Origin: Gordonia namibiensis NBRC 108229
GTDB lineage: Bacteria; Actinomycetota; Actinomycetes; Mycobacteriales; Mycobacteriaceae
Direction: 5' to 3'
Assembly (NCBI RefSeq): GCF_000298235.1
Contig: NZ_BAHE01000022.1
Coordinates: forward strand, 62,001-126,000
DNA length: 64,000 bases
Shown here piece by piece: positions 8,376-16,528 of this stretch (position 1 is its first letter; every line of letters starts with the position of its first letter). The position numbers were made by a program, and so were the translations under genes. The notes below the pieces were generated by a model. It made no database searches. It saw nothing but the letters and a program-made list of their open reading frames with translations, and was not told the origin of the DNA.

Positions 8376-9794
8376 ATGGCGACAACCGCGAACGGTCGAC
8401 GACACCGGACCGGTCGCCGGACGCTGATCTCGGGGATCGCCACCGGACTCGTGGTTGTCTGGTGCGCGGTGGCGCCGGGGTCCGCTCCCGGTGAACCGCC
8501 GAACATGATGCCCGTCCCGCCGCCGGTCGCCGAGGCCGTCGACGCGGCCGTGCCACCGCCGCCGGTCCCGCGACTGCGAGACATCCCGCCGCGGGCACGG
8601 GCCGCCGGATTCGACCACCGCACACTGGAGTTGCGGGAGGCGCTGTTGCCCTCGCCCACCGGTGATCCGTTGTTCGACCGTTGGCCTGCGGACCTGTCGA
8701 CGATGCGACCGGGTCGGGTCATCGCGGTCCGCGACGTCAGGGCCACCGCGGGTCCGGTCGTCACCGTCCCCCTCCGGTCGGCCACCCTGATCAAGTTCGC
8801 CACCACCGATGCGACCGGCGCCCCGATCTTCGGCACCGCGACACTGCTGATCCCGAACCGTCCCGCCCGCGGACCCCGCCCCCTGCTGGTCAACAATCTC
8901 CCCATCGACTCGCTCGGCGCCGCCTGCACCCCCGGATACACGCTGGCGCACGGCTTCTCGATCGCGACGAACCCCACCGACCTGATCCCGCCCGCCACCC
9001 AGCTCGCCCTGAACGACGGCCATGCAGTCCTCGTCCCCGACCATCAGGGGCCGCGGATGGCGTACGCCGAACCCGTGGTGGCCGGGCATGTCATCCTCGA
9101 CGCCATCCGCGCCGGCCTGACCGTACGCCCGGAAACGTTGCGGCACAGTCGCATCGCCCTGGCGGGCTACTCGGGAGGTGCAATCGCGACGCACGGGGCG
9201 TCGAACCTGGCCGGCGACTACGCCCCCGAACTGTCCGACCGGATCGTCGGCGCCGCACTCGGCGGGGTTCCCGCGGACTTCCGCATGCTGGTCGGGAGCA
9301 TGAACGCGAACCTGGCCACCGGGCTGTTCCACGCGGCGACCTTCGGCATCGCCCGCGAACGCACCGAGATCCTCGCGCTGGCCAACCGCCCCGCGCGATG
9401 GCTGGCCACCTCACCGCTGAAGAACGTCTGCGTCATCCCCGAGGCACTGGGCGGCGGGACCTTCATGCCGATGCAGCTGATGTCGAGCGACCCGGACCCG
9501 TTCCACTCGCCTGTCGCCGAACGCATCTATCGGCTCACCGCGATGGCGGACCGGAAGTCGTTGGTGCCCTTGCTGATCTACCACGGCACCCACGAGTGGT
9601 GGATTCCCGCGGCGGGCGCACGCGCGCTCTACCGACAGCAGTGCGGCTACGGCGCCACCGCCGCCTACCGGGAGATCTTCGGTGAACACCTGACCGGCGC
9701 CCTCCTCGGATTCCCGGTCGCGCTCGACTGGCTGAACAACCGACTGGCCGGCCGCCCGGCCCCGAACGAATGCACGCGGCGCCCGGCCGGTTGA
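8376..9794 (+). CDS. Secreted lipase of the LIP family (paralogue 2)
   Basis: 472 residues from the ATG at 8376 with GGAGG seven bases upstream. The signal peptide has a twin-arginine-like RRHRTGRRTL N-region followed by a hydrophobic stretch, with likely cleavage near GSAPGEPPN. The catalytic elbow GYSGGAIA has Ser266; the C-terminal YHGTHEWWIP and GEHLTGA parallel the divergent neighbour. The mature proteins align through most of their length (EPPN start, SPTGDPLFDRWPADL, GPRMAYAEP, SPLKNVC, PNEC end), so this is a head-to-head duplicated pair about 280 bases apart. It probably acts on exogenous or envelope lipid esters. Confidence 0.85.
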   Translation: MATTANGRRHRTGRRTLISGIATGLVVVWCAVAPGSAPGEPPNMMPVPPPVAEAVDAAVPPPPVPRLRDIPPRARAAGFDHRTLELREALLPSPTGDPLFDRWPADLSTMRPGRVIAVRDVRATAGPVVTVPLRSATLIKFATTDATGAPIFGTATLLIPNRPARGPRPLLVNNLPIDSLGAACTPGYTLAHGFSIATNPTDLIPPATQLALNDGHAVLVPDHQGPRMAYAEPVVAGHVILDAIRAGLTVRPETLRHSRIALAGYSGGAIATHGASNLAGDYAPELSDRIVGAALGGVPADFRMLVGSMNANLATGLFHAATFGIARERTEILALANRPARWLATSPLKNVCVIPEALGGGTFMPMQLMSSDPDPFHSPVAERIYRLTAMADRKSLVPLLIYHGTHEWWIPAAGARALYRQQCGYGATAAYREIFGEHLTGALLGFPVALDWLNNRLAGRPAPNECTRRPAG

Positions 9795-9808
9795 GGCCGA
9801 GCGCCGCG
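9775..9808. terminator. Hairpin between lipase 2 and the MaoC gene
   Basis: CGCGGCGC (9775-9782) pairs with GCGCCGCG (9801-9808), and an inner GGCC/GGCC pair is separated by small bulges. It overlaps the lipase stop codon and lies between two convergent genes. No T-run. Confidence 0.4.
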
Positions 9809-9825
9809 AGACGGTCAGGGGTGGA

Positions 9826-10290
9826 TCAGTAGACGAGGACGCGCAGGTTCTCGGCGACGCATGCAGGCTTGGACTCGCCCTCGATCTCGACCGTGTTGGT
9901 CACGACCATGTTGACGCCCTTGGGGGTCTCCTCGATCGAGGTGATCACCGCGTTGGAGCGGATACGCGCGCCCACCTTCACCGGGTTCGGGAAGCGCAGC
10001 TTGTTCATGCCGTAATTGAGGAAGAGCTTGGGGCCCTCGATGGTGAAGATCTGGCCGGCGAGCATCGGTAGCAGCGACACGGTGAGGTAGCCATGCGCGA
10101 TCGTGGTACCGAACGGACCCGACTTCGCGCGTTCGGGATCGGTGTGGATCCACTGGTGGTCACCGGTGGCGTCGGCGAATGCATCGATCCGCTCCTGCGT
10201 GATCTCCAGCCACTCGCCCGATCCGAGGTCTTCGCCGATCGCCGCCTTGAGCTCCTCGACACTTGTGAACGTTCGTGTGCTGTTAGTCAT
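9826..10290 (-). CDS. MaoC-family (R)-specific enoyl-CoA hydratase
   Basis: 154 residues, a complete single hot-dog domain. The hydratase-2 signature is visible as FADATGDHQWIHTDPERA (residues about 35-53), with the catalytic Asp/His pair, followed by GTTIAHGYLTVSLLP. Proteins of this size hydrate trans-2-enoyl-CoA to (R)-3-hydroxyacyl-CoA; mycobacterial HtdZ (Rv0130) is a similar stand-alone example. Start ATG at 10290; the gene is divergent from the AhpD-like gene with only 25 bases between starts, so promoters overlap and one or both mRNAs are probably leaderless. Confidence 0.85.
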   Translation of the reverse strand: MTNSTRTFTSVEELKAAIGEDLGSGEWLEITQERIDAFADATGDHQWIHTDPERAKSGPFGTTIAHGYLTVSLLPMLAGQIFTIEGPKLFLNYGMNKLRFPNPVKVGARIRSNAVITSIEETPKGVNMVVTNTVEIEGESKPACVAENLRVLVY

Positions 10291-10315
10291 AGTGGCCGTA
10301 GTCTACCGTGGCCCC

Positions 10316-10852
10316 ATGAGCGCACCGCGAGTCTCACCGGGTGGTCTCCGAGATCTCGGACCCTTCAATTTCGCCTTCGCGCGTGGAGCCGCGCGCGTCA
10401 TCGGCGTCGACGACGCACACATCTTCTCCACGCTCGGCCGGACGAAGGGACTGTTCCGCGGCTGGCTGCACTACAGCGGCCGGCTGATGCCCTTCGGGAC
10501 GTTGCCGCGCAAGGACTCCGAGATGATCATCATCCGGGTCGCACATCTCCGCGGTTGTGAGTACGAGCTCGATCATCACCGACGACTGGGACGCCGGGCG
10601 GGCATCGGTGACGCCGAGTTCGAGCGCATCCTCGAAGGTCCCGACGCCGGATGGGGCGACCGTGAGCGGGCCATCCTCCGCGCGGTCGACGAACTGGTCG
10701 AGAGCAAGGACGTCTCCGACATCGCCTGGGCCGCACTGTCACGGCATCTCGACGATCGCCGGCTGATCGAGTTCACCTTGCTCGTCGGCCAATACGACAG
10801 CCTGGCCACGACGATCCACACGCTGCGCATCCAGCGCGACCACCACACCTGA
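10316..10852 (+). CDS. AhpD-like / carboxymuconolactone decarboxylase family protein
   Basis: 178 residues from the ATG at 10316; the longer open frame upstream runs antisense through the MaoC gene and is rejected. It shows the CMD-family pattern IIRVAHLRGCEYELDHHRRLGRRAGI. The helix carries one Cys followed by His; AhpD proper has CxxC, and the second Cys is replaced here by Glu/Leu positions. That argues against classical peroxidase-reductase activity. It resembles the Rv0464c position next to the ramB/lpdC cluster of M. tuberculosis. It is followed 13 bases later by a methyltransferase on the same strand. Confidence 0.75.
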   Translation: MSAPRVSPGGLRDLGPFNFAFARGAARVIGVDDAHIFSTLGRTKGLFRGWLHYSGRLMPFGTLPRKDSEMIIIRVAHLRGCEYELDHHRRLGRRAGIGDAEFERILEGPDAGWGDRERAILRAVDELVESKDVSDIAWAALSRHLDDRRLIEFTLLVGQYDSLATTIHTLRIQRDHHT

Positions 10853-10865
10853 CGACGGATGAGTG

Positions 10866-11534
10866 ATGGAGTCGATCAGCCAGCGCCTGATGCGCAACGC
10901 CGCGTTCGCCGAGATCTACGAGAACCTCTGGCGGCCGACGTTCACGAGGTTGTTCAGTCTCGGTGGGCGTGCCACCGAGGACTACGACCGCGCACTCCGC
11001 GCCTACCTGTCCCGCCCCGGTGACCGACTCGTCCTCGACGTTGCCTGTGGCCCAGGCAATTACACGCGTCTCATCGCGGAAGGACTGACCGGCGACGGAC
11101 GCTGCATCGGGATCGACTTCTCCGCCCCGATGCTGGCCCGTGCGGCCCGCACCAACGTCGTCGAGCGCGCCGCCTTCCTCCGCGCCGACGCCCACGCGAT
11201 CCCGTTCGACGACAACACCTTCGACGTCGTGACCTGCCTGGCAGCTCTGTACCTCATCCCCGATCCACTCCCCGTCGTCGACGAGCTGGTGCGGGTCACC
11301 AGACCAGGCGGCGAGATCGTCATCTTCACCTCCGTCACGACCGAGGTGACATCACTGCCCGGCGTCCAGCGGGTCGTCGGACTGACCGGCTTTCGTATCT
11401 TCGACGAGCACTCCATCACCGACCGCCTGCGCGCCGCGGGCGCGGCCAACGTCGAGCAGACGATCACCGGTCACGGACAGTACGTCCTGGGCGTGAAACC
11501 GGGGCCGGTGAGCACTGCCGGGGATTTGCAGTAA
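10866..11534 (+). CDS. Class I SAM-dependent methyltransferase
   Basis: 222 residues from the ATG at 10866 (a GTG one codon earlier is equally possible). Motif I is VLDVACGPGNYTRL; motif II GIDFSAPMLARA, AIPFDDNTFDVVTC and VRVTRPGGEIVIF follow in the usual UbiE/Methyltransf_11 order. The substrate cannot be told from sequence. It probably forms a unit with the preceding AhpD-like gene. Its stop is only 28 bases before the next methyltransferase, which has its own SD and a possible iron box. Confidence 0.8.
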   Translation: MESISQRLMRNAAFAEIYENLWRPTFTRLFSLGGRATEDYDRALRAYLSRPGDRLVLDVACGPGNYTRLIAEGLTGDGRCIGIDFSAPMLARAARTNVVERAAFLRADAHAIPFDDNTFDVVTCLAALYLIPDPLPVVDELVRVTRPGGEIVIFTSVTTEVTSLPGVQRVVGLTGFRIFDEHSITDRLRAAGAANVEQTITGHGQYVLGVKPGPVSTAGDLQ

Positions 11535-11556
11535 AGTCCTCCTCGAAATAGGGAGG

Positions 11557-11575
11557 TTAGGTATGACTAACGAAA
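11557..11575 (+). promoter_or_regulatory. Possible IdeR/DtxR iron box over a start codon
   Basis: TTAGGTATGACTAACGAAA matches 15 of 19 positions of the DtxR/IdeR consensus (TWAGGTWAGSCTWACCTWA). It spans the ATG at 11563, so bound regulator would block initiation or elongation. No well-spaced -35/-10 pair was found beside it. Confidence 0.35.
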
Positions 11576-12381
11576 CCACGTCCGGGGATCAGCTGCCGTT
11601 CGGCCAGCGCAAGACCGAGGACATGCCGGGCCACTGGCTCCTCGCCCGACTCGGCAAACGCGTCCTGCGTCCGGGCGGACTCGAGCTCACCGAGAGCCTG
11701 CTCGACGACGCCCGCATCAGCGGCTCCGATGTCCTCGAGATCGCACCGGGCCTGGGCAAGACGGCCACCGCGATCCTCGAGCGATCGCCGAAGAGCTACG
11801 TCGGCGTCGACGACGATCCGGACGCCGTCGTCCTCACCAAGGGCGTCATCGGTGAGCGCGGCCGGGTCGTCGCAGGTGACGCGTCGGCCACCGGACTCGA
11901 TGACTCGAGTACCGACGTCGCCGTCGGCGAGGCGATGCTGACGATGCAGTCCGACCGCAACAAGGCCAAGATCGTCGAGGAGGCGTTCCGTGTGCTGCGC
12001 CCCGGCGGCCGGTACGCGATCCATGAGCTCGCGATCAATCCCGACACCCTTCCGGACGAGGAGAAGACCGAGATCCGCAAGTCGCTGGCGCGATCGATCA
12101 AGGTCAACGCCCGTCCGCTGACCGAAGCCGAGTGGCGCAAGCTGCTGACCGACGCCGGCTTCGAGGTCACGACGGTCAAGTTCGCCAAGATGGCACTGCT
12201 CGAGCCGCGTCGCGTGATCGCCGACGAGGGACTCGTCGGGGCATTGAAGTTCGTCGGCAACGTGATCCGCGACGGCGATGCACGCAAGCGCGTCCTCGCC
12301 ATGCGTGCGACGTTCACCAAGTACAAGTCGCACATGGCCGCCATCGAAGTCATCGCCACCAAGCCGGAGACCGCGAGATGA
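11563..12381 (+). CDS. Class I SAM-dependent methyltransferase (iron-box associated)
   Basis: 272 residues, ATG with SD GGGAGG seven bases upstream. A methyltransferase core lies after a 45-residue N-terminal helix region: VLEIAPGLGKTATAIL (motif I), YVGVDDDPDAV, VVAGDASATGLDDSSTDVAVGEAML, RVLRPGGRYAIHEL. The C-terminal 100 residues are helical and basic and may hold the acceptor. It is a different subfamily from the preceding gene. The stop overlaps the next start (ATGA), so it is translationally coupled to the cupin. Substrate unknown. Confidence 0.8.
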   Translation: MTNETTSGDQLPFGQRKTEDMPGHWLLARLGKRVLRPGGLELTESLLDDARISGSDVLEIAPGLGKTATAILERSPKSYVGVDDDPDAVVLTKGVIGERGRVVAGDASATGLDDSSTDVAVGEAMLTMQSDRNKAKIVEEAFRVLRPGGRYAIHELAINPDTLPDEEKTEIRKSLARSIKVNARPLTEAEWRKLLTDAGFEVTTVKFAKMALLEPRRVIADEGLVGALKFVGNVIRDGDARKRVLAMRATFTKYKSHMAAIEVIATKPETAR

Positions 12382-12722
12382 GCGACTCTACCGTGATCAC
12401 CGGCCTCGCCGACAACACCGGCAAGGCAGGCGATCGTCCCGACATCTCCGTTCTCGCCCGCAACGACGGCGGCAACGTCATCCGCCTGTCGTTCCTGGCC
12501 GGTCAGACGATGCCCGACCATTGCGCCGGCCGCCCGATCCTGGTCATCGGCCAGACCGGCGAGATCGACTTCACCGTCGAGGAATCCACCACCCGCCTCG
12601 AGACGGGCGTGGCGATCCACGTGAACGCCAACATCCCCCACGCGCTCGTGGCACGGACCGATGCGGTCGTCACACTGGTGGTGTTGGAGAATCCCACTGG
12701 GGAGCAACCCTCCGGGAGCTGA
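12378..12722 (+). CDS. Cupin-domain protein
   Basis: 114 residues, start overlapping the methyltransferase stop by four bases. A single small beta-barrel: VIRLSFLAGQTMPDHCAGRPILVIGQTGEIDFTV, then GVAIHVNANIPHALVA. The metal-binding set is reduced: a His follows Asp in MPDH and another is in PHAL, so metal binding is possible but not certain. Likely a sensor or accessory protein for the coupled methyltransferase. The next gene follows after 36 bases. Confidence 0.75.
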   Translation: MSDSTVITGLADNTGKAGDRPDISVLARNDGGNVIRLSFLAGQTMPDHCAGRPILVIGQTGEIDFTVEESTTRLETGVAIHVNANIPHALVARTDAVVTLVVLENPTGEQPSGS

Positions 12723-12758
12723 AGCACGCGGGGCGCGTCGAGATCGAGAGGACCAGCC

Positions 12759-13424
12759 ATGGCGACCAAGCAGCGCGACAAGATCATGGCCCTGCTGTCC
12801 GAATCGGTCGAACCGATGGTCGCCGGGGAGATCTCGACGCGCCTCGACCTGCACGTGACCACGGCCCGTTTCCACCTCGCCAAGCTGGTCGAGGAGGGGC
12901 GGGTCGAGACCACGACCGTTCCGACGCCGGGCGTCGGCCGTCCCCGCGTCGGCTATCAGCTCGTCCGCCGGGCGCCCACCGGCGCACTGCTGGGCCATCT
13001 CCTGGGCCAGTTGGGCAGCACGCGGGCCGCTCGTGAACATGCCGGCGCCGAGGCCGGCCGCCTGTGGGCCGAGGAGCATGCGCGCCCGGCGCCGACCGCC
13101 GATCTGCCCGACCCGGTGACCGTCGCCTCGGACACTCTCGGCGCGCTGGGATTCCAGGTCTCGAACGTCATGAGCGCGTTCGGCTCTCACGAACTACGAC
13201 TCTGCTCGTGCCCGCTGCAGGACATCGCCCGGACGCACCCCGAGGTCGCCCGAGGAGTCGCCCGCGGCGTCATCGAGCAGGCACTCGCCGCCAGCTCCCC
13301 CGCCCTCAGTTCGCAATATGCCGTCACCGTCGCCCCGGACCCGGCAGGCGGCGACTGCGAGATCGTGCTGCGGCTGGCGCCGTTGCGGCGCACCGCAAAC
13401 CACTTCGAGACCCCACTCAGGTGA
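12759..13424 (+). CDS. Winged-helix regulator of the ArsR/SufR-like group
   Basis: 221 residues. The N-terminal winged helix (residues 5-70) contains MVAGEISTRLDLHVTTARFHLAKLVEEGRVET and a wing with VGRPRVGYQL. The C-terminal domain has HELRLCSCPLQDIARTHPEVARGV, the position where SufR-like regulators carry Fe-S-ligating cysteines. Here CSCP is kept but the second Cys/His pair (usually VCGVH) has become ARGVA, so cluster binding is doubtful. The gene ends inside the iron box at 13417. It probably regulates its own methyltransferase-cupin operon or the downstream one. Confidence 0.75.
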   Translation: MATKQRDKIMALLSESVEPMVAGEISTRLDLHVTTARFHLAKLVEEGRVETTTVPTPGVGRPRVGYQLVRRAPTGALLGHLLGQLGSTRAAREHAGAEAGRLWAEEHARPAPTADLPDPVTVASDTLGALGFQVSNVMSAFGSHELRLCSCPLQDIARTHPEVARGVARGVIEQALAASSPALSSQYAVTVAPDPAGGDCEIVLRLAPLRRTANHFETPLR

Positions 13425-13456
13425 GGCTTGCCTTAATTAATTTGAAGGATTAAGTT
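13417..13456 (+). promoter_or_regulatory. Iron-box (IdeR/DtxR) promoter of the MTB12-like/ABC operon
   Basis: TCAGGTGAGGCTTGCCTTA (13417-13435) matches 16 of 19 positions of the DtxR/IdeR consensus. It overlaps a -35 TTGCCT (13428-13433), followed after 17 bases by a -10 TAAGTT (13451-13456). Operator over -35 is the standard layout for iron-dependent repression. The start codon of the next gene is at 13508, giving a leader of roughly 45 bases. Confidence 0.65.
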
Positions 13457-13507
13457 TCTCCAAAGGCGGTGGCGAACGACCATCGTCGAACAGGAGGGAC
13501 TCTCGTC

Positions 13508-13987
13508 ATGCATCTCATCCGCAGGATGACCATCACGCTGCTCGCGACGCTCGTGGCCGTCGTCGGGCTCGTCGCGGCGACCGGCGGTGCTTCGGCCGCC
13601 AAGACCTTCCCGCCGAACTTCAAGGTCACCACCGACCGCCCGACGCTCGCCGATCTCAACGACATCGTCGAGTTCCTGGTCGAGACCCCGGCGTCGGACC
13701 AGGCCAAGGCCGCCAACGTGGAGGGTGGGATGAACGCCGTGATCGTCCCCAAGACGGTGTACTCGCTCGGTCTCTTCCGTGCGCCCCGCGGCTGGAACGA
13801 GGTGACCGGTCCGCTGGTCCAGAAGGGCAACAGCGTCACCGCCACGCTCAACAGCGGCTCGGCCGGACGCCCCACGATCCGCATGACCATCGAGTTCAAG
13901 AAGCTCGACGGCAACTGGAAGCTCGCGGCGAGCTCGCTGTGCCAGGGCGTCAAGACCGTCGGCCTGAACATCTACTGCAACTCCTAG
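13508..13987 (+). CDS. Secreted MTB12-like protein
   Basis: 159 residues from the ATG at 13508 with AGGAGGG upstream. An N-terminal signal peptide with RR and a long hydrophobic core ends near GGASAA. The mature part has the layout of the mycobacterial low-molecular-weight antigen MTB12/CFP-2 family: PTLADLNDIVEFL, VEGGM, a central beta region, then MTIEFKKLDGNWKLAASSLC. Two Cys near the C-terminus (LCQGVKTVGLNIYC) could form a disulfide. The molecular function of MTB12 proteins is not established. It sits behind a good iron-box promoter and is followed within 10 bases by an ABC transporter, which suggests an iron-starvation role. The stop at 13985 is 5 bases before the next GTG. Confidence 0.75.
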   Translation: MHLIRRMTITLLATLVAVVGLVAATGGASAAKTFPPNFKVTTDRPTLADLNDIVEFLVETPASDQAKAANVEGGMNAVIVPKTVYSLGLFRAPRGWNEVTGPLVQKGNSVTATLNSGSAGRPTIRMTIEFKKLDGNWKLAASSLCQGVKTVGLNIYCNS

Positions 13988-13992
13988 TAGCC

Positions 13993-14712
13993 GTGCTCGA
14001 CATCAGCGGCCTGTCCGTCCGAATGGGCGGGCAGGCCGTTCTCGACGACATCACCACCCGCGTCGACGACGGTGAGCTGGTCTATCTGCTCGGACGCAAC
14101 GGCACCGGCAAGACGACGCTGCTCCGGACCATCTGCGGCGTCATACATCCTGCGGCGGGCCGAATCCTGATCGACGGCAAGCGATTCAGCGAACTCGATG
14201 CGCCACCCACGGTGATCGGCATGCATCTGGGCACCGACGCCGCCCACCCCGGCCACAGCGCACGGCGCCACCTGACCTGGCTGGCCCGGGCCGGCGGAAT
14301 CCCGACCGGTCGAGTCGCCGAGGTCCTCGACCTCGTCGGACTCACCGACGTGGCCGGCCGCCGGGTCGTCGACTACTCCCTCGGCATGCGTCAGCGGCTC
14401 GGAATCGCCTCCGCCCTCCTGGGCGATGCGCGCACCCTCGTCCTCGACGAGCCGGTCAACGGCCTGGACATCAACGGCATCCGTTGGCTACGCGGGCTTC
14501 TCCGAGATCTCGCCGACGACGGCCGGCGTCTGCTCATCGCCTCACACCACCTCGACGAGGTGGCCCGCACCGCCGACCGCGTCGTCGTGCTGAACTCCGG
14601 CCGTATCGCCGCCGACGCGCCGCTGGCCGAATTCGTCGGTGTTTCAGCCGATCTCGAGGAGGCCTACCTCGCCACAGTCGGTGGTCAGACCCCCGCAGGA
14701 GTCACCGCATGA
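13993..14712 (+). CDS. ABC transporter ATP-binding protein
   Basis: 239 residues from the GTG at 13993; the SD is weak and translation is probably coupled to the preceding stop. Walker A GRNGTGKTTLL (residues about 33-43), signature region YSLGMRQRLGIA in place of LSGGQ, as in ABC-2 exporters, Walker B TLVLDEPVNGLD, and the switch histidine in LLIASHHLDEV. It is an exporter-type ATPase of the CcmA/BcrA kind and not an iron importer ATPase. It overlaps the permease start (ATGA). Confidence 0.88.
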   Translation: MLDISGLSVRMGGQAVLDDITTRVDDGELVYLLGRNGTGKTTLLRTICGVIHPAAGRILIDGKRFSELDAPPTVIGMHLGTDAAHPGHSARRHLTWLARAGGIPTGRVAEVLDLVGLTDVAGRRVVDYSLGMRQRLGIASALLGDARTLVLDEPVNGLDINGIRWLRGLLRDLADDGRRLLIASHHLDEVARTADRVVVLNSGRIAADAPLAEFVGVSADLEEAYLATVGGQTPAGVTA

Positions 14713-15584
14713 CCGCCACCCTCACGGCCGTCGCGGGACAGATCGGACGCGGCGCACGCGCCGAACTCACCCGCGTCGGCGGTGCACGCAGCATCCTGCT
14801 CTACGGGTTGATCCCGGGGGCGGTCCTGCTTCCCCTCGTCATCACCCTCGGCGTCGCCACCGTCGCCGAACGGTTCGCGTCGATCTCGGGGAGCATCCAG
14901 GTCACCTCGGTCACCACGACCAACTCGGTTTACTGGGTCATCACCTTCACCGTGATGATCTGGGCCGTCGTCGCGGCCTACGCCCAGGCGACCGCCGAGC
15001 GCGGCGCGCTGGGGGAACTCACCCGCCACCTCTACCCGCGCCGCTGGACCGGCCTGGTGTCCCGGTGGATCGCCTACGGCGTCGGTGCCGCGTTGTGCAG
15101 CGCCGCCCTGGTCGCGCTGGTGATGGCGAGCCTGCCCACCTTCTTCCCGAAGGTGTACAGCGGCGTCGACATCGGTTCGCCCGAGGGTGTCCGCTTCCTG
15201 GTCACGGTGCCGGTCTTCGCGGTGTTCGCGGTCGGGATCGGCATCGGACTCGCGGCGATCATCGGGCATCCGGCGGGAACCGTTGTGGCACTGCTCGGTT
15301 GGACGTATGTCATCGAGAACGCGATCAGCCTGGTGCCCGACGGTTACACGCTGCAGCAGTACATGCCCTTCCTCAACGGAACCTTCGGCACCGGACAGGA
15401 ACTCGCCTTCATGCCTCCGTGGGGGCCCACCGGCGGGCTGCTCTACTGCGGCGCGGTCGCGCTGGTCATCTTCGCGCTCGGTGGTCTCGCACTGTCGTTC
15501 CGGTTCAGAAGGACCGGTAGTCGCGCACCGTCATCCGCGGTCCGCGCCGTTCTCGCCGGACGCCGTGCAGCTCGACCATCCTGA
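14709..15584 (+). CDS. ABC-2-type transporter permease
   Basis: 291 residues, start overlapping the ATPase stop by four bases. Hydrophobic segments near residues 30-50, 75-95, 115-140, 160-185, 190-210 and 250-270 give six probable membrane spans, the ABC-2 permease pattern. With the ATPase it forms an exporter half-transporter pair; the substrate is unknown. It is cotranscribed with the MTB12-like secreted protein behind the iron box. Its last 80 bases overlap the 3' end of the convergent glycosylase gene. Confidence 0.82.
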   Translation: MTATLTAVAGQIGRGARAELTRVGGARSILLYGLIPGAVLLPLVITLGVATVAERFASISGSIQVTSVTTTNSVYWVITFTVMIWAVVAAYAQATAERGALGELTRHLYPRRWTGLVSRWIAYGVGAALCSAALVALVMASLPTFFPKVYSGVDIGSPEGVRFLVTVPVFAVFAVGIGIGLAAIIGHPAGTVVALLGWTYVIENAISLVPDGYTLQQYMPFLNGTFGTGQELAFMPPWGPTGGLLYCGAVALVIFALGGLALSFRFRRTGSRAPSSAVRAVLAGRRAARPS

Positions 15585-16389
15585 TGATCCGACGCCGCTG
15601 CCCGGCATAGGGTTCCAGTAGTTCGAGCATGCCCGCGTCGTCGACCGGTTCACCGATGAGGGTCAGGCCCACCAGCGTCGGGATGTGATAGTCGCCGACC
15701 GACACCGCATCGGTGTCACCGACGGCCCGGGCCCGCGTCTCCGCCTCGGTCCACCGCCCCACTCCCCGAAGGAGCCGGAGACGATCGTGGTGACGTTCGA
15801 CGTCCATAGCGGTCGCCCCGCGGATCGTGCGCATCCGCACCGGTTCGATGCCGCTGCGATGCCATTCCCACGAGGGGATGTCTGCCCACGCGGCACGCGG
15901 CGGCGGAACACGCATCGTGCCGGGTACCGGGCCCGGTGCAGGCTCGCCGAAGCGCCGCACCAGGTACCGCCACGCACGGAAGGCCTCCGCCCCGACCACC
16001 TTCTGCTCGAGGATCGCCGGTACCAGCGCCTCCCACACCCGGTCGGTGCGGCCGATCCGCAGGCCCGCCGACCGACGGACGAGTCCGGCGACCACATCGT
16101 CGTGCACCGCCATCGCCTCCGGCTCGTCGGACGCGCCGAGGAAGTCCGGCAACTGCTCGAGCAGCCAGTCGCCGCCGGGTCCCCACGCGCGTCCCAGCAC
16201 CCGCGAACCGTCGATGCGCAGAGTCACGGTGCCGGGACCGTCGGGGGTCTGCACGGCGCGCCAGATCGACCCGTCGTTGCCGTAGACGAACGTGGGGTCA
16301 CCGGCGCCGCGCCGGAGATGGCCGACCGTGCCCCGGACGTCGAGTTGCCACGGCAACTCCCATTCCCGGACCCGCTCGACGGCACTCAC
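15505..16389 (-). CDS. DNA-3-methyladenine glycosylase family protein (AlkA-like)
   Basis: 294 residues from the GTG at 16389 (SAVERVREW). The longer open frame to 16530 lacks similarity. An N-terminal AlkA-type domain (residues 5-95) is followed by the helix-hairpin-helix/GPD fold: LVPAILEQKVVGAEAFRAWRYLV, the hairpin around LLRGVGRWTEAETRARAVGDTDAV, then VGDYHIPTLVGL with the catalytic Asp in this region. It excises alkylated purines in base-excision repair. It converges on, and overlaps, the ABC permease by 80 bases, so transcription of one should interfere with the other. Confidence 0.82.
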   Translation of the reverse strand: MSAVERVREWELPWQLDVRGTVGHLRRGAGDPTFVYGNDGSIWRAVQTPDGPGTVTLRIDGSRVLGRAWGPGGDWLLEQLPDFLGASDEPEAMAVHDDVVAGLVRRSAGLRIGRTDRVWEALVPAILEQKVVGAEAFRAWRYLVRRFGEPAPGPVPGTMRVPPPRAAWADIPSWEWHRSGIEPVRMRTIRGATAMDVERHHDRLRLLRGVGRWTEAETRARAVGDTDAVSVGDYHIPTLVGLTLIGEPVDDAGMLELLEPYAGQRRRIIRMVELHGVRRERRGPRMTVRDYRSF

Positions 16390-16528
16390 CGTTCCGAGCG
16401 TAGCCCGCTCGGCAGTGTTCGTTTCTCGTCGAATTCGCCGAGAATGACCGGAACAAAGCGTCGAACCATTCCCCGGAGCATTCCGATCGTCGGCGAACAA
16501 ATCGGAACGAGCCCCCATCGGATACGGC

